From contig CM073590.1 in NCBI GenBank assembly GCA_037074705.1, positions 117,047,600-117,111,599 on the forward strand: 64,000 nt of DNA, in the 5' to 3' direction. The notes under the pieces are model-generated. The model searched no databases, was not told where the DNA came from, and saw nothing but the letters and a program-made list of their open reading frames with translations. This DNA is from Zhengitettix transpicula. Taxonomy: Eukaryota > Arthropoda > Insecta > Orthoptera > Tetrigidae. This document shows, piece after piece, positions 13,410 through 23,987 of the stretch. A program made the translations under genes and the position numbers. How positions within the stretch are numbered: position 1 is the first letter of the stretch; the number at the start of each line of letters is the position of its first letter.

Positions 13410-13611
13410 CGTCTGATTCATAATTAATAATAAGAATGATATCCATATACAGACAAAGAAGTGATAATGTAAATACCGCACAACGTATCTGGAAACCATG
13501 TTCCTGTCAACTGCATTGTGCAGTTGTGTCGCTCTAGGTTCTTTTTTTTTTCTGCACGTGAAGAAAGGAACAAGGCTTCCATAAACGTTGTATTTACTAT
13601 CTTTCTTATTA
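13410..13611. mobile_element. Palindromic MITE, family A, copy 3 (diverged)
   Basis: The left part keeps ATACAGACAAAGAAGTGATAA and ATACCGCACAACGT. The right part keeps AAACGTTGT and the outer CTATCTTTCTTATT, with a deletion of the GTGTGGTATTTATATTATCAC segment. It shares the ACGTCTGATT left extension with the 1.6-kb copy. The loop contains GACACAACTGCA-like sequence (inverted here) also found in the 35.3-kb copy, so loop sequence was originally shared. Confidence 0.75.
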
Positions 13612-13761
13612 TCCACCATTTTAATTGAATTTGGGACTAGATATTTAAGGATTTAAAAATATTAACCTTCAACCAATTAGACATCATAGTAATAGTGATC
13701 TTTTTTTTTGTGGCACCATCGTGTTAGAGACTCTATTATTTATTATCCTACAGCTCAAGAA

Positions 13762-13871
13762 CTCTCTCTCTCTCTCTCTATCTCCATCCCTTCCCTCTCT
13801 CCCCCTATCCTTTTCCCCCCTCTCCCTTTCTCTCTCCTTCTGTCTCCCTCCCACCTCTCTCTGTATCTCCC
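13762..13871. repeat. Long polypyrimidine tract (CT/CCT-rich)
   Basis: About 110 bases of almost pure pyrimidine on the plus strand, starting with a (CT)n run and grading into mixed C and T. Tracts of this kind can form triplex (H-DNA) structures. The translated frames over it are low-complexity Ser/Leu/Pro or Arg/Glu repeats and are not genes. Confidence 0.9.
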
Positions 13872-13984
13872 ACAATCGCATACTATTTAAGTGTTCCACG
13901 CAGCGTCGGAAAAAATTTCGTAATGCATTAACCACCTCAATGTAAAAGAAACTAGTCTGTGTAAAGAAAATTAATTTTAAAATA

Positions 13985-14085
13985 AGTATAGTTACGGGAT
14001 CAGGATCACGACCGGGCCGGTGATCGAATCCAGGACCCGCGTTTGGTAACGGGTGCTCTACTGTCTGAGCTACCCGTGCCATTCA
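13985..14085 (-). mobile_element. tRNA-derived SINE head
   Basis: On the minus strand the sequence begins GGCACGGGTAGCTCAGACAG and continues with GTAGAGCACCCG, a clear tRNA D-arm with a box A-like segment. It then has an anticodon-like stem and CCTGGATTCGATCACCGG, close to the box B consensus GGTTCGANNCC. A functional tRNA is unlikely: the T-arm and acceptor pairing are poor and the homology runs on past the tRNA end. RNA polymerase III transcription would be expected of an active copy. A long minus-strand frame across it is spurious. Confidence 0.75.
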
Positions 14086-14149
14086 TTGTATAAACCTGAG
14101 TCACACTTACAAAATTCACTTATATAATATACTGCATAATTTTAGGTGA

Positions 14150-14262
14150 AGTCTCGGACCTGGCCTGGAGTCGACTGGGACAGGTCAGACGCTACAGACG
14201 TACATCGAGGGGGTCCCGGATTCGATTCGCGGTCCGGTCGAGATTTTTTCCATCCTGATTCT
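14150..14262 (+). mobile_element. tRNA-derived SINE head, opposite orientation to its neighbour
   Basis: GGTCCCGGATTCGATTCGCGG is a box B-like segment, followed by GTCCGGTCGAGATTTTTTCC, where the T-run could stop RNA polymerase III. The block GGATTCGAT..C.GG.CCGGTCG.GAT is shared with the SINE on the other strand at 13985-14085, so the two are related and arranged head to head about 65 bases apart. Box A is only weakly visible. Confidence 0.6.
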
Positions 14263-14507
14263 TTAATTAGTTTCATGGCCTTTTTTCTGATCTTCTATTG
14301 AAAGGTCTTCTTCTATTCTTCAATTAATACGTATTGTATAATGTGGGCAATTGAAGTTTCATGAGGTTATAATTTGAGATTCTATTACTACAAGATTTTT
14401 GTGTGTTAGTTTAGTACGTTTCTTTAGTGTTTGTACTTGATTACTACTTGAAAATACTATTTTCTTATACAATTGTATCAGTCTGCGAAAACGAATTGTT
14501 ATTCAAT

Positions 14508-15167
14508 GTATGTAATAAAAGGTAGTCTGTATGTTTATTTGCATGCATGTTTGCATAATTTTTATAAAAATTAAAAGCGTGGACAAATTCCAATAAAACT
14601 TGGTACACATTTTATTAAGAAAACGGAGAAAAACAAATTGGGGTGAAGAAACACTTGCATAGATGTAGAAGAAATTTTAGCTAAATAATGTGATATTTTA
14701 TGCTAAAATCTGCGCGCGCACGGGCTGTGACGTCACTGCACAGATTTACGAAACTAACTAAACCCAAAACATTTAGATTCAATTAAAAGTACAATTATAA
14801 CCGGTAATAGTTCACGCGACTTCGAATTTAAATTAAATAATTTGAAACGTTTTACGATCCGTGGGAGAATCAGTTGTCAATGTAAATTTTCGTTTTCTTG
14901 AGATACGCCTCTTAAGAAACTGATGTCAGCCTTTCGCCTTCTAAATAAATTGATGGGAGCCTTATTTTAGTTTTATTTATGAACACCTTTTAAACGTGTT
15001 ACAAGACGTTTCCCGGAACCGCGGACAATGATTCGGCTACCAATTATATACTGCAATAAACACTCTAGTATACATCGAATGATGATGAAAACAATACAAT
15101 AGGATTATAATTTTTTTCCCTCCGGGATAATATAAATAAATACCCGGGAAACGACGGGCACTCAGTT
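14508..15167 (+). mobile_element. Non-autonomous Helitron, family 1, copy b (decayed)
   Basis: The order of blocks follows the 9.4-kb copy: ATGTAATAAAA, a TGTATGTTTATTTGCATG head, AAAGCGTGGACAAATTCCAA, ACTTGGTACACAT, then CTGCGCGCGCACGGG with TGACGTCA at 14728-14735, and a 3' end CCCGGGAAACGACGGGCACT. Both termini have decayed and CTAG is absent. No coding capacity. Confidence 0.65.
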
Positions 15168-16084
15168 ATAATGTATTGTCGAACTTTTACAACACACTGG
15201 ATATGATAGAATAAATTTTAATGAAACGTAATGCTGTAAATATGCCAAATACATTTAATTTGAAAATGGCTTTAATAACAAACATATTATCAATACGCAA
15301 AATGCTTACAAATTCTGAATACATAAATATATACACACAAATGAGAACATGAGGCCGAGTAATTGTCACAGAACAATATTCTACACCAATACGATGGCAT
15401 TAATATGTAACGTACACGTTTATCAATTTAAATCTCAATCGCTATAAGTGGTTCAGATTATTCACATGCGATACTGTCTAAATCAATACACTACTTGTTT
15501 GACTATACTGTATAATTGCACAGCCCGAGTTGATTTTGTATTTCTCTAACAGCAGGCATAAATTTGTGGCAACACATCCATTTACGAAATGATATCGAAC
15601 CAATCACTGTTTAATTACAATGCATATCAGTCAATTAACCCGCAGGGAAATTATTAGCATTCAAATGTTACACTAACACTGCATACATTTTATTGTGCGC
15701 GTGCTTGTGAAGAATTCTCTCGCACGACGAATAAATTCTGTAAAAATAATTTAATGCATTACTTGTCTTCCGCGGTAATGTACGACAACTTAATGGACTA
15801 ACGTTGGTAAATGTAAAGCATCTTGTCAAACAATAATGACTGCACAAATTCAACTGGAATTCACAGTCCTATTGTGAATTGCTCAGAAGAATTTTCAGGT
15901 TGTGATTCCATACAACTCCAATGATAAGAACCATTTGGGTATTTATGCATTCAGTTAACGTTGTCTAATAGAATTTCTAAAATAATGGCTTAAAATTCAG
16001 AAGTATTTCATGCAAATTTTATTCATGCAAATAAAATTAATTTTTGTAATAGGTAATTTCAGGTCAAGCCATTGAACCTCATAA
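15168..16084. other. Unassigned AT-rich DNA
   Basis: No recognisable gene or repeat. Short frames at 15187-15369 and 15668-15853 (minus) have no known domain. Confidence 0.5.
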
Positions 16085-16660
16085 TTTTTTCAAGGTGTAG
16101 ACAGACTATGTATAGGGTAATCCACATAGTGGCAACTCCTCTCTTATAGCATATGAAAGGGAGTGAAAGGAAGGATGCGGAAGGGTAGCGGAAGGTAGCC
16201 AAGGGTTCACTAGGTCACCCGGGCTATGGTTTAAGGATCCTACCCGGCAATACGCCTAAAAGTGATGCAGGGAAAACCATAGAAAAACCTGCATCAGGTA
16301 GGTCCGGCATTTGGTACTTGTCCCACGCCCTTCCGATAGCGGGAGAGGGGTTTGCAGTGGGGTCGCAGTTTTCCCCCTGCTGTGACTTGACTAGTTGAGG
16401 AGGAAGCTGGCCAACACGACAACTCTTACCATATGCCGACTATTCCAATGGGAATAGCGAACAACTCTTACCGTATGCCCAAGGTCTGCGACCCCGGAAC
16501 ATACACCTCTCAAAACAGGCCGAGGTGCCTCGGTTTAGTTCAAAACCAGAGAGGAAAAGGCATACCCAAAGGTAGCCACTTCGTATCTCTCCTAAAAGGT
16601 TCTGCCTGCGAGAGAAAATCCCTCGCAGGTTACCTGCGAGAGAATCCTCTCGCAGGCTTA
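16085..16660 (-). mobile_element. Hairpin-headed poly(A) retroposon, copy 3 (full length, class 2)
   Basis: The most complete head: on the plus strand it ends with two consecutive hairpins, CCTGCGAG...CTCGCAGG (about 16605-16629) and CCTGCGAGAG-AATC-CTCTCGCAGG (16633-16656, ten perfect pairs). The opposite end begins with a T-run (16085-16090) and GGTGTAGACAGACTATGTAT, the class 2 tail. Minus is therefore the sense strand. A local duplication of the CAACTCTTACC.TATGCC block (about 16421-16470) is specific to this copy. Confidence 0.88.
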
Positions 16661-17830
16661 TACTGAAACATCATAACTTGGTCATCGTCTTATTAGGAAT
16701 TTCTGGAAAATTTTGACTGCTCGTGTGTCATGTATGAGGCAATAAGTAATAATCACAGTGTATTAAATTATGTTCTTAGTGCTGAAAGAATACGGGAGGC
16801 TAAAGGTGTAGACACAGTGCCATCACGTCAGCTACTGTCACGTGATTTAACGTGAAGTCCAAAAAGTGTGCGATACTACCTGCCAATGTTGTCTTACGGA
16901 TCTGAGAAACACTTCTATGACCGTACGTCATGCACGGCGATGTAACGGGTCGTCACGTAACTGAAATCTGCGCTCGCACACATTTATGATGAAACGCCAT
17001 GTCACGTTTTTCAATCTGTATTCTGTTTCAAACGCTATCAATAACCATTATGATATTATAACTGCTGAACTCTCCAAAATACTGGCTCGTACACTGATTC
17101 CTCGTGGGAGGAAATTTTATAGAATTTAATTCTCTTTATAACGTAAAAAAATCATCTATAATTTACGAAAATTAATCTAAATTCAAATTAAAGAAATATA
17201 AATACACAAGTTATCATTATTTAATTCAATTTAAAATCTATCAACCCTACTTTTCCCATTTATTTTAATTATAAAATTTAATTATTTGATTGATTTAAAA
17301 ATTTATTAAATTGACTTACTATCTCAGCCAGATCATTTTATTGTTAATTAATAACGCCAAATAAGTCGCGCGTATATAAGTTTATGGACTTAATTTTTTT
17401 TTCATATCAAGTATCATATTTAGAAACACTCACACGTGTGTAAATATATATATTGGTAATATAAGACCATCTTCATTTGTTCAATACAATTTTATTGTTA
17501 TACTTGGAACGATACTAGATTTATTTTTCCTGGAAGACTGGGATAATGTACTGTTGATAGGGACACAGATGTATACTGGTACATTTCGTTCAGTATAGCT
17601 TAAAAATTCACTGCGAAGACCAACCGTGGCTACTTATTTTCCAAACGTTGAGATATTAATTCAAAGAGTCAGGGTTATATGCAATGTTATGTAGTTTCAG
17701 TAACGTGATCAAAACATTCGCCATACACCCTGGGACGAAGTTGCAAATTATCTAAATACAACGGGCGCATTTCGAGATTTATTACATATGATGTTACATA
17801 TTTTTATTTAAATGAAAAATTGAAGCTTGT
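16661..17830. other. Unassigned DNA, first part rich in ACGT motifs
   Basis: No gene is recognised. Between 16800 and 17000 the palindromic cores CACGTG, TCACGT and ACGTCA recur many times (for example CATCACGTCAGC and GTCACGTGATTT). The remainder is AT-rich without visible structure. Confidence 0.45.
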
Positions 17831-18301
17831 GGGAGCTGTTCTCTCGCAGGCAGAACCTCTCTGGAGATACGGAGAAGGCTACCTTTGGTGATGCCTTTCT
17901 CTCTCCGTTTTTGAACTAAGCTGAGGCACTTCGGCCTGTGTTGAGAGACGTATGTTCCTGGGTCGCAGACCTTGGGCGTACAGTAAGAGTTTTGTTCTGT
18001 TCCCATTGTAACAGTCGGCCAGCTGCCACCTAAACTGGTCAAGGCACGGAGAAGGGAATACTGCGATCCCACACCAAACCCCTCTCCCGCCATCGGAAAG
18101 GCGTGGGACAAGTACCTAATGATCGACCTACCTAATGCAGGTTTTATAGGGTTTGTCCTGTATCACTTTCATGCGAAATCCGGGTAGGATCCTTAAACCA
18201 TAGCCCGGGTGCCTAGTTAACTGTTGTCTACCTTCCTTTACGCTCCACATCCCCCCTTTAAAATCCCTACCTATGCTATTAAAGGGGATGTATCCTGTTA
18301 C
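17831..18301 (+). mobile_element. Hairpin-headed retroposon, copy 4 (damaged 3' end)
   Basis: It begins at GGGAGCTGTTCTCTCGCAGG and follows the family body on the plus strand. The outermost hairpin of the head is lost. The tail is deleted from GGGGA to GTATCCTGTTAC, and there is no A-run. Sequence that may belong to an LTR starts at or near this point, so the end may have been replaced by a later event. Confidence 0.8.
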
Positions 18302-19512
18302 TGGTTATATTGTAATAACCAGCTCAGAAGGACAGGAATTCTGTCAATTATTTTTGTCTGATTTGTTTACGAACTCAGACTGGGGATCCTTGAGTGGTTT
18401 GAACATATAAAAAATGATGATAAAATGTCAGATAAGTGACCTTTTAGTGAGGGGAAGGACAAATAATTGGTGCATTTTGCAGCTCTTAGGGCTAATTGGT
18501 TGTGGGCGACGGAACCCTGAAAGACATCATAACAGTTGGACGAGGTAATTATATTAAAAGGAAACGTTTAATTTAATTGTTTTAGTGTTTTTAGGTGTTT
18601 GTTTGGCGAAAGTGGAAATGAAAAAAAAACTGTGAAAACAAGGGAACATTCTGGAGCCCGGATATAAATAAGAGGTCAGTTGGACAGTTCGAGAGCTTCA
18701 TTATTATTTTAGGTTGGAGAGGAGACGGATGTCAGCGGGCAGAGCGATGGTGCAGGTCCGCAGGGACGGACGTAGGGCCAAGGTAAAGTGGCCGAAACAA
18801 TGTTATGGACAGCAAAGAGATTTTTAGCATTCAGTAGGGAGAGAAGACGGACGTGTCAGCGAGAGCTTCATTATCATTTCGTGTTGGAGAGGAGACGGAC
18901 GTGTCAGCGGGGATAGATCGCTTGTGCAGGTCCGCAGGGCCGAGAGTAATCAGCTGGCCATCAGTCGTCAACAGTTGGGAGTTTCATCGTGGAGGTCTGT
19001 CTGAAAGCAGAATTGTTTGAATTCGTCGAGAGGGTGACATCAAGATGAGGTTGCTGTGATAGCAGAGTGTGAGCGCAGCCTGGTGCCTTTTAAGCCTGTA
19101 TGAAGTGAGTGTGTGGACCAGAGAGCGTGTAAGTCTATTTTTGTCAATTAATAATTGTAAATTGCTAATAAAGGGTAAAAAAAGTGTCAGATTTCGTTAA
19201 TTTCGTTTCATTCGTTTCAATCGTTTCATTTGTTTTACTCGTTTCAATCATGTCAATTATTTCGTTTCAATCATTTCGATTTTCATTTATTGTAACTGTA
19301 TTTGTTTAATTGTAACATTTGGTACCGTTTCCTTATCAACCCAGTAAAGACCTTGAGGGTACCGAGTCCAATTATTTAAAATGTATTCTAGGTAAATAAA
19401 ATTGCTTCGATTTATAAAATTTCATCAGATTTGAGTAATGAAAATTGTGTTTTAATAAATGAGAATTGTTTGTTTAAATTGATGGTAGTTTTATTTTATT
19501 TGATGCATTACA
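18302..19512 (+). mobile_element. Candidate solo LTR 1 with internal tandem repeat
   Basis: A moderately GC-rich region ends at GATGCATTACA (CA at 19511-19512) and is followed by TGG at 19518, as an LTR end is followed by a primer-binding site. It contains a tandem duplication: AGAGCTTCATTATTATTTTA with GGAGAGGAGACGGATGTCAG and GTGCAGGTCCGCAGGG (from 18697) recurs from 18859, about 165 bases apart. The 3' part has a TTTCGTTTCA-rich tract and AACCCAGTAAAGACCTTGAG, which resembles a second LTR-like sequence further right. The 5' boundary near 18302 is uncertain. No gag or pol sequence follows. Confidence 0.45.
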
Positions 19513-19517
19513 TAAAA

Positions 19518-19537
19518 TGGCTTCCACAACGTGGGGC
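19518..19537 (+). other. Possible primer-binding site after LTR 1
   Basis: TGGCTTCCACAACGTGGGGC begins with TGG (complement of a tRNA 3' CCA) and ends in AACGTGGGGC, a layout like that following 5' LTRs of insect LTR retrotransposons. The tRNA was not identified. Confidence 0.35.
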
Positions 19538-19647
19538 AAATTTCATTAATCTAAAATTTATTAGTGTTTATTACAATATATATTGTAGCAATAGTTAATT
19601 AGGCCATTAAATTGATTAGGGATAATTGGAATTGTTTTGATAAATGA

Positions 19648-20440
19648 ATTGTAGCGGTATTCAGCGACCAAAGCAACAATAGCGCTGAGCTCTGTTTCTT
19701 TGTTGAAGATCCGGAATGGCGATTGTGCGCGCAAAAGTAAAGTTAGTCTTCAGTCTACGGTCAGCCACGCGAGGAGAGACATTAAAACGAATCTTCACCG
19801 AGACACTTAGCAGTTCGATCCAAATCGATAAATAAAACAGAAAAATTATTAAATCTGCAAATCGTGAGTTCCTGTAAGCAAGCAGATAGTTGGACAGAGA
19901 GATTTTCTAACAACTAGCTAACGGTGAAGCAAAGGTTGCTTCATTATCAAAATTGAACAATTTTGCATTGAGGGAAACCGACATCCGATATCTGACCAAT
20001 TAGGAGAGGATCATCCGAGGTTCCTGAGAACTGAGTACGTGCATTTCTACAGCGTATGTGTAAAATCTGTTAGGAAATTAGAATCAGTGTAAAATTTTGC
20101 ATTTATAGTGTAGTGTTGAAGCTACAAAAGAATTCTGGTACTAGTCAGACATTATGTCTTTGACTTTGATAATAATATTTGTAAACGATAACTGAAAGGG
20201 TAGAGTCAGATTTCGTTCACTTTTCATTTCGTTCAAGTTTAATCTCTTTACATTTAGCATTCTTTCATTTATTAATTTTAAACTGAATTGTTAATCAGTT
20301 TATTAAATCATTTTTCTGTTAATTATCAAACCCAGCGGAGACCCTGAGAGAAGAGATATTAATTTGATTGTAATTGTTTTAATTTTAGGAAGCCACAAAT
20401 TAATAAATAATTTTGTTTGTTAATTGCTTATAATCTTTTA
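19648..20440 (+). mobile_element. Candidate solo LTR 2, related to LTR 1
   Basis: It starts near TGTAGCGGTATTCAGCGACC. Its 3' half carries GAGTCAGATTTCGTTCACTT, then a CATTTCGTTC tract, and later ATCAAACCCAGCGGAGACCC, matching the order and spacing of similar blocks in LTR 1 (GTGTCAGATTTCGTT..., ATCAACCCAGTAAAGACC). The 5' halves are unrelated. This pattern suggests two families with a common U3/R/U5 layout. The 3' end is not defined and no primer-binding site was found, so a non-LTR explanation remains open. Confidence 0.35.
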
Positions 20441-20618
20441 ATTTAATTAACCTTTTCATTTTGATTATTACAATATATATATATAAATGAAAATTCAGTA
20501 TTTGAGCGAAAGAAGTACGCAAAGGAAATTTTTTATAGTAGAATCCTTTCTCTGCTACGCACTACTGACAATAGTAATGCAAAACTTTTTTATTCCTCGA
20601 ACACGATGCTGACTGTGA

Positions 20619-20703
20619 ACCACGTGACGTGACAGCAGTGTCCGATTGAGGACCTAGTAACGCTTTTCTAGTTTCTGGCCGGCACGTCACGTGACAGCAG
20701 CGT
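20619..20703. repeat. Direct repeat of CACGTGACGTGACAGCAG-like motif
   Basis: CACGTGACGTGACAGCAGTG near 20621 and CACGTCACGTGACAGCAGCG near 20683 are two near-identical copies about 60 bases apart, each with overlapping CACGTG/ACGTGAC palindromes (E-box and CRE-like cores). Regulatory use is possible but unproven. Confidence 0.6.
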
Positions 20704-20869
20704 GTCTCCACCTTAATGGGTGTCCTAGACTCAGATAAGGACAATCAAGGAAAATGAAGTTCTTTATATCCACGTGGACCTTAAACTTCCATACGCAGCA
20801 CCGGCTTAGAGGAAAATACTCGAAGGAAGTAAACTATTACAAAACTGTAATTTTTCACGCCCGTTGCGC

Positions 20870-21380
20870 CACCGATGACGCTGAAGTGAATTATGGAAGG
20901 GTTTTCGGTCTGTTGTGAACCCCTTATAGCCATTCAGTCGTGTCTCGCCTCTTGCGTTAGTGTGTTGTTGTTGGTCCAGTCGTTTTGTTGTAATCGACTC
21001 GAAAAGCTTGCGTCCGGTTTGTACCTTCTTTATACGTGTGTTTCCAGCACTTCGGTTCGTGGTGATAATAGATTACTTTATGGCCTCCAGCATTTGCGTG
21101 CGCAGTTTTCTTGCGTTCAAATATTTGAGTCCTCTGTAAGTAGTGTAATGACTTGTGGATAGTTCCTCGGCGAGTTTACGTGTCTGGCAGCCGTTCATCC
21201 TGGAACTGCTGAACTTGGTAGGCATTTCCGAGACGGGGTGAATGGACCCGACTTAGAGTAAACCGACGCCATTCGAGGATTTGTTTCGTTAAATCTTCCG
21301 GATCCGATACGATCCGATTGACTTCCTTTCGCCGAGCTTCTAGGCGCAGCGAACGTTTCTAATCTGAACCAACAGTAATG
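20870..21380. other. CpG-enriched patch, possible exon or promoter remnant
   Basis: This 500-base stretch is richer in G+C and CpG than its flanks. An 89-codon frame (20893-21162, plus) has many Ser, Leu, Val and Cys codons and no known domain. CTCTGTAAGTAG near 21131 resembles a splice donor. It could be a 5' exon of an unseen gene or an old repeat. Confidence 0.25.
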
Positions 21381-21890
21381 TCAATGTTTCTTCCGATTTA
21401 TTTATCAAACAGACAAATATTTTTTATTTTAATTTCACATTTAAATATTGATACATACGTTCTAATTCAAAAGAGCATGTTTGAAGAACACGATAATAAC
21501 TTTTCATTATCATGAAGTTAAATAACTGAATGTACAAAATAATACATATTCTGTCGAAATTAGCTACAATAGAAGGCTTTTGTATAAACAATTCGAATCC
21601 AATATATTTTCCTTTAATATCTTTAATTAATGTAAAACTAACATTCTTTAATAATATTGATTTTACTTTAATATATATTTCCTATGTAAAATATTCCAAG
21701 CTAAAAATTAAACCCGTGAACATGTGTTTTATTTCTTTGTTCCGTAACGTTGCTCATTTCTTAATAATAGGTAGTTTGAGATTAAAATGATCAGATTTTC
21801 ATAAATTATCCAATTAAGAGATACGCAATTGGCTGTTTCATTATTTTGAAAGTCAAATTTAGCGTTTTCTGGATATTTATGATGCATTCA
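21381..21890. other. Unassigned AT-rich DNA
   Basis: No recognisable feature. An 86-codon AT-rich frame at 21530-21790 is likely chance. Confidence 0.5.
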
Positions 21891-22643
21891 TCTATGTAAT
21901 AAAATTTATGTATATTTGTATGTATGTATTTACGTTAATTTCTATACAAATGTAAACGCGTGGACAGATTTCAGCAAAAATTAGTACACATATTCTTCAA
22001 AAGACGAGAAACGTTGCTTGGTGGGGGAGGGGGTCAGAAACCTCTAGCATAAATGTTGGAAGAATTATAATTAAGAAACGTGATCATGAAGTGTTTAATT
22101 ACTGTGACAATGACGTCACGCGTGAGAGAGATGTTACTACACAACGAACAAAGGAAATAGTTCATATTTCCGAATTTAAATAAAGCATAAATATTTTCAT
22201 TTAATAAAAAGTAAAATTTTATCCAGAAATACTCCATAGACTTATGATAAAAAAACAATACGAACTACTTTACGATCCTTGTGGAAAATGTAAGTTAATT
22301 TTCGTGCCATATTAGTGACTCCAATATGGCGACCATTTGATTGCATTGTGAATCCAGCTAACAATTATATCAATTTACTGTTTCGTAGTGTCTGAAGACT
22401 GGGGGAGAATTATAGCCTGCAATACTCAATGAGTATATTTAAGAAGAGATTCGAAGGTATGTTTGTTGGGATTGATGCAATAAAATTCAATGCATTTTAT
22501 AGCTGTTCAATTAATGCACAAATGGTCAAAAGTTTGTACGGAACTAGGTTAAATCAATTCTTGACTAAAGATTAATATAAAATTAAATAGTTTTTCTGGT
22601 TTATATACATAAAATAGACGGGCAATACCGGGCACCCAAATAG
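21891..22643 (+). mobile_element. Non-autonomous Helitron, family 1, copy c
   Basis: The 5' end is TCTATGTAATAAAATTTATG with a TATGTATG head. The 3' end is GGGCAATACCGGGCACCCAA ending in ATAGT, a mutated form of the GGGCAACGCCGGGCACCCAG plus CTAG terminus. The interior shares AAACGCGTGGACAGATT, the TGACGTCA palindrome (22111-22118), and CCAATATGGCGACCATTT with the 9.4-kb copy. No coding capacity. Confidence 0.8.
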
Positions 22644-23987
22644 TTTAAAATAGAACGATCAGTGCAATTTTTTGATTGAGATTCTGAAGTTTTACTCGTT
22701 AGACACCATGACATGTTCTTTCGCAGCCAATATTTGAGTAAACATTTCGTATGTCAGTTTGACTGTTTTGTTCCGGAAGAAATGCTCGCTTTGTGCGACG
22801 AAGAATGTTTTTTGTTGAGTTTGGAGTAGATTTCCCCTAACTATCATTTTCGTAATTTCACGAGAATGAAATCAGGGGCACAAACCTGTCGCAATGTGTT
22901 AATAGATACTGGATATTTAAACAGTTTAATGGATTAGCAAGCCCAACAAAGTTTGGTAGTAAGTCGATGAGTCTGTTGCATTATCACCAATTTTTAAGGC
23001 GAAGAATGACAAGTTATTTTAGAATCTTTAGAAACTTTAGGAAGAAAGTAATATTTTTTTCTTCATGCTCAAAACAAGATACGTGTGCTTAATTTATTTA
23101 CAAATTATTACAAGTTACAATTTAAAATTACAGACAGTTTTATTCAAACTTTTTTATATACTAAGTGCGATCCACAGTTTTAAAATGCAAAATATTATTT
23201 TTAACTCTATCTCAGGGCATAAAATCGCGTTATTAGAACAAACTTTATTTGTATTACAATATATAGCAATGGAAGTAAAATATTTGGGTGTCCTTTCATA
23301 GAAGTATTTTCCGGTGACTTCAAGAAAAATCTAGCGGCTTCGGCGTCCTCTGCGTCCATTAACCTTTACTCACAAAGTCTGTTTTCTTCGTTGCTGCCAC
23401 TCTTTGTCACAAAGAACTATGGGACATCAAATTTTGTCCCTGATTCAATTTACGATGTCTAAGCGGCGTGTAAACAAGTCAATGTTAACGTGTCCAGGAA
23501 TAAGAATACCCACGAGAGCCCATTCCTTCTCATTTATATGACTTTACCCAACCTCGAAAAAACGTTTTCCTCTTTATTCACGTGGTCTGAACGGTAAAGG
23601 GTAATTTCCGGCGCGTGGGCACCGCCTTTGTCACTCAAGAAAACAATTATTTGAAATGTGGAAGTATTAACTTCTTCCCGCTGAGTGTCTTGAATTTTTA
23701 CAGCGTCTACTACTTTTACGTCGAGATTATTCAGACGGGTCTAGAAAATTATCTCATATTTGTAGTCTGCATACAAAACATATTTTAGGAGTTGAAATTT
23801 CAGAGAGAGGTCATTAGTGTATAATCTGAATTTATCTCTAATTTAGCTGGATATTACTTTCCTATATATTTCATTATTCGCTTTTGATGTTGCCTGCACT
23901 CGACTTCATTGCGGTTCTATGCATATGAACGAAGTAGGAAAAATGTATTAACTTTCATTATATACAAGTTCAGGATTTTTAATAAAA
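22644..23987. other. Unassigned AT-rich DNA
   Basis: No gene is recognised. Slightly higher G+C at 23330-23640 without visible structure. A small hairpin GGGACATCAAATTTTGTCCC lies near 23431. Confidence 0.45.

Noticed and set aside
13684..14082. 132-codon minus-strand frame starting MARVAQTVEHPLPNAG
   Set aside because: It starts in a tRNA-derived SINE and then translates the polypyrimidine tract into charged low-complexity sequence. Not a gene.
14022..14085. Functional tRNA gene on the minus strand
   Set aside because: The D-arm and box B are tRNA-like, but acceptor and T-stem pairing is poor, the anticodon loop is too long and the homology runs on as in SINEs.
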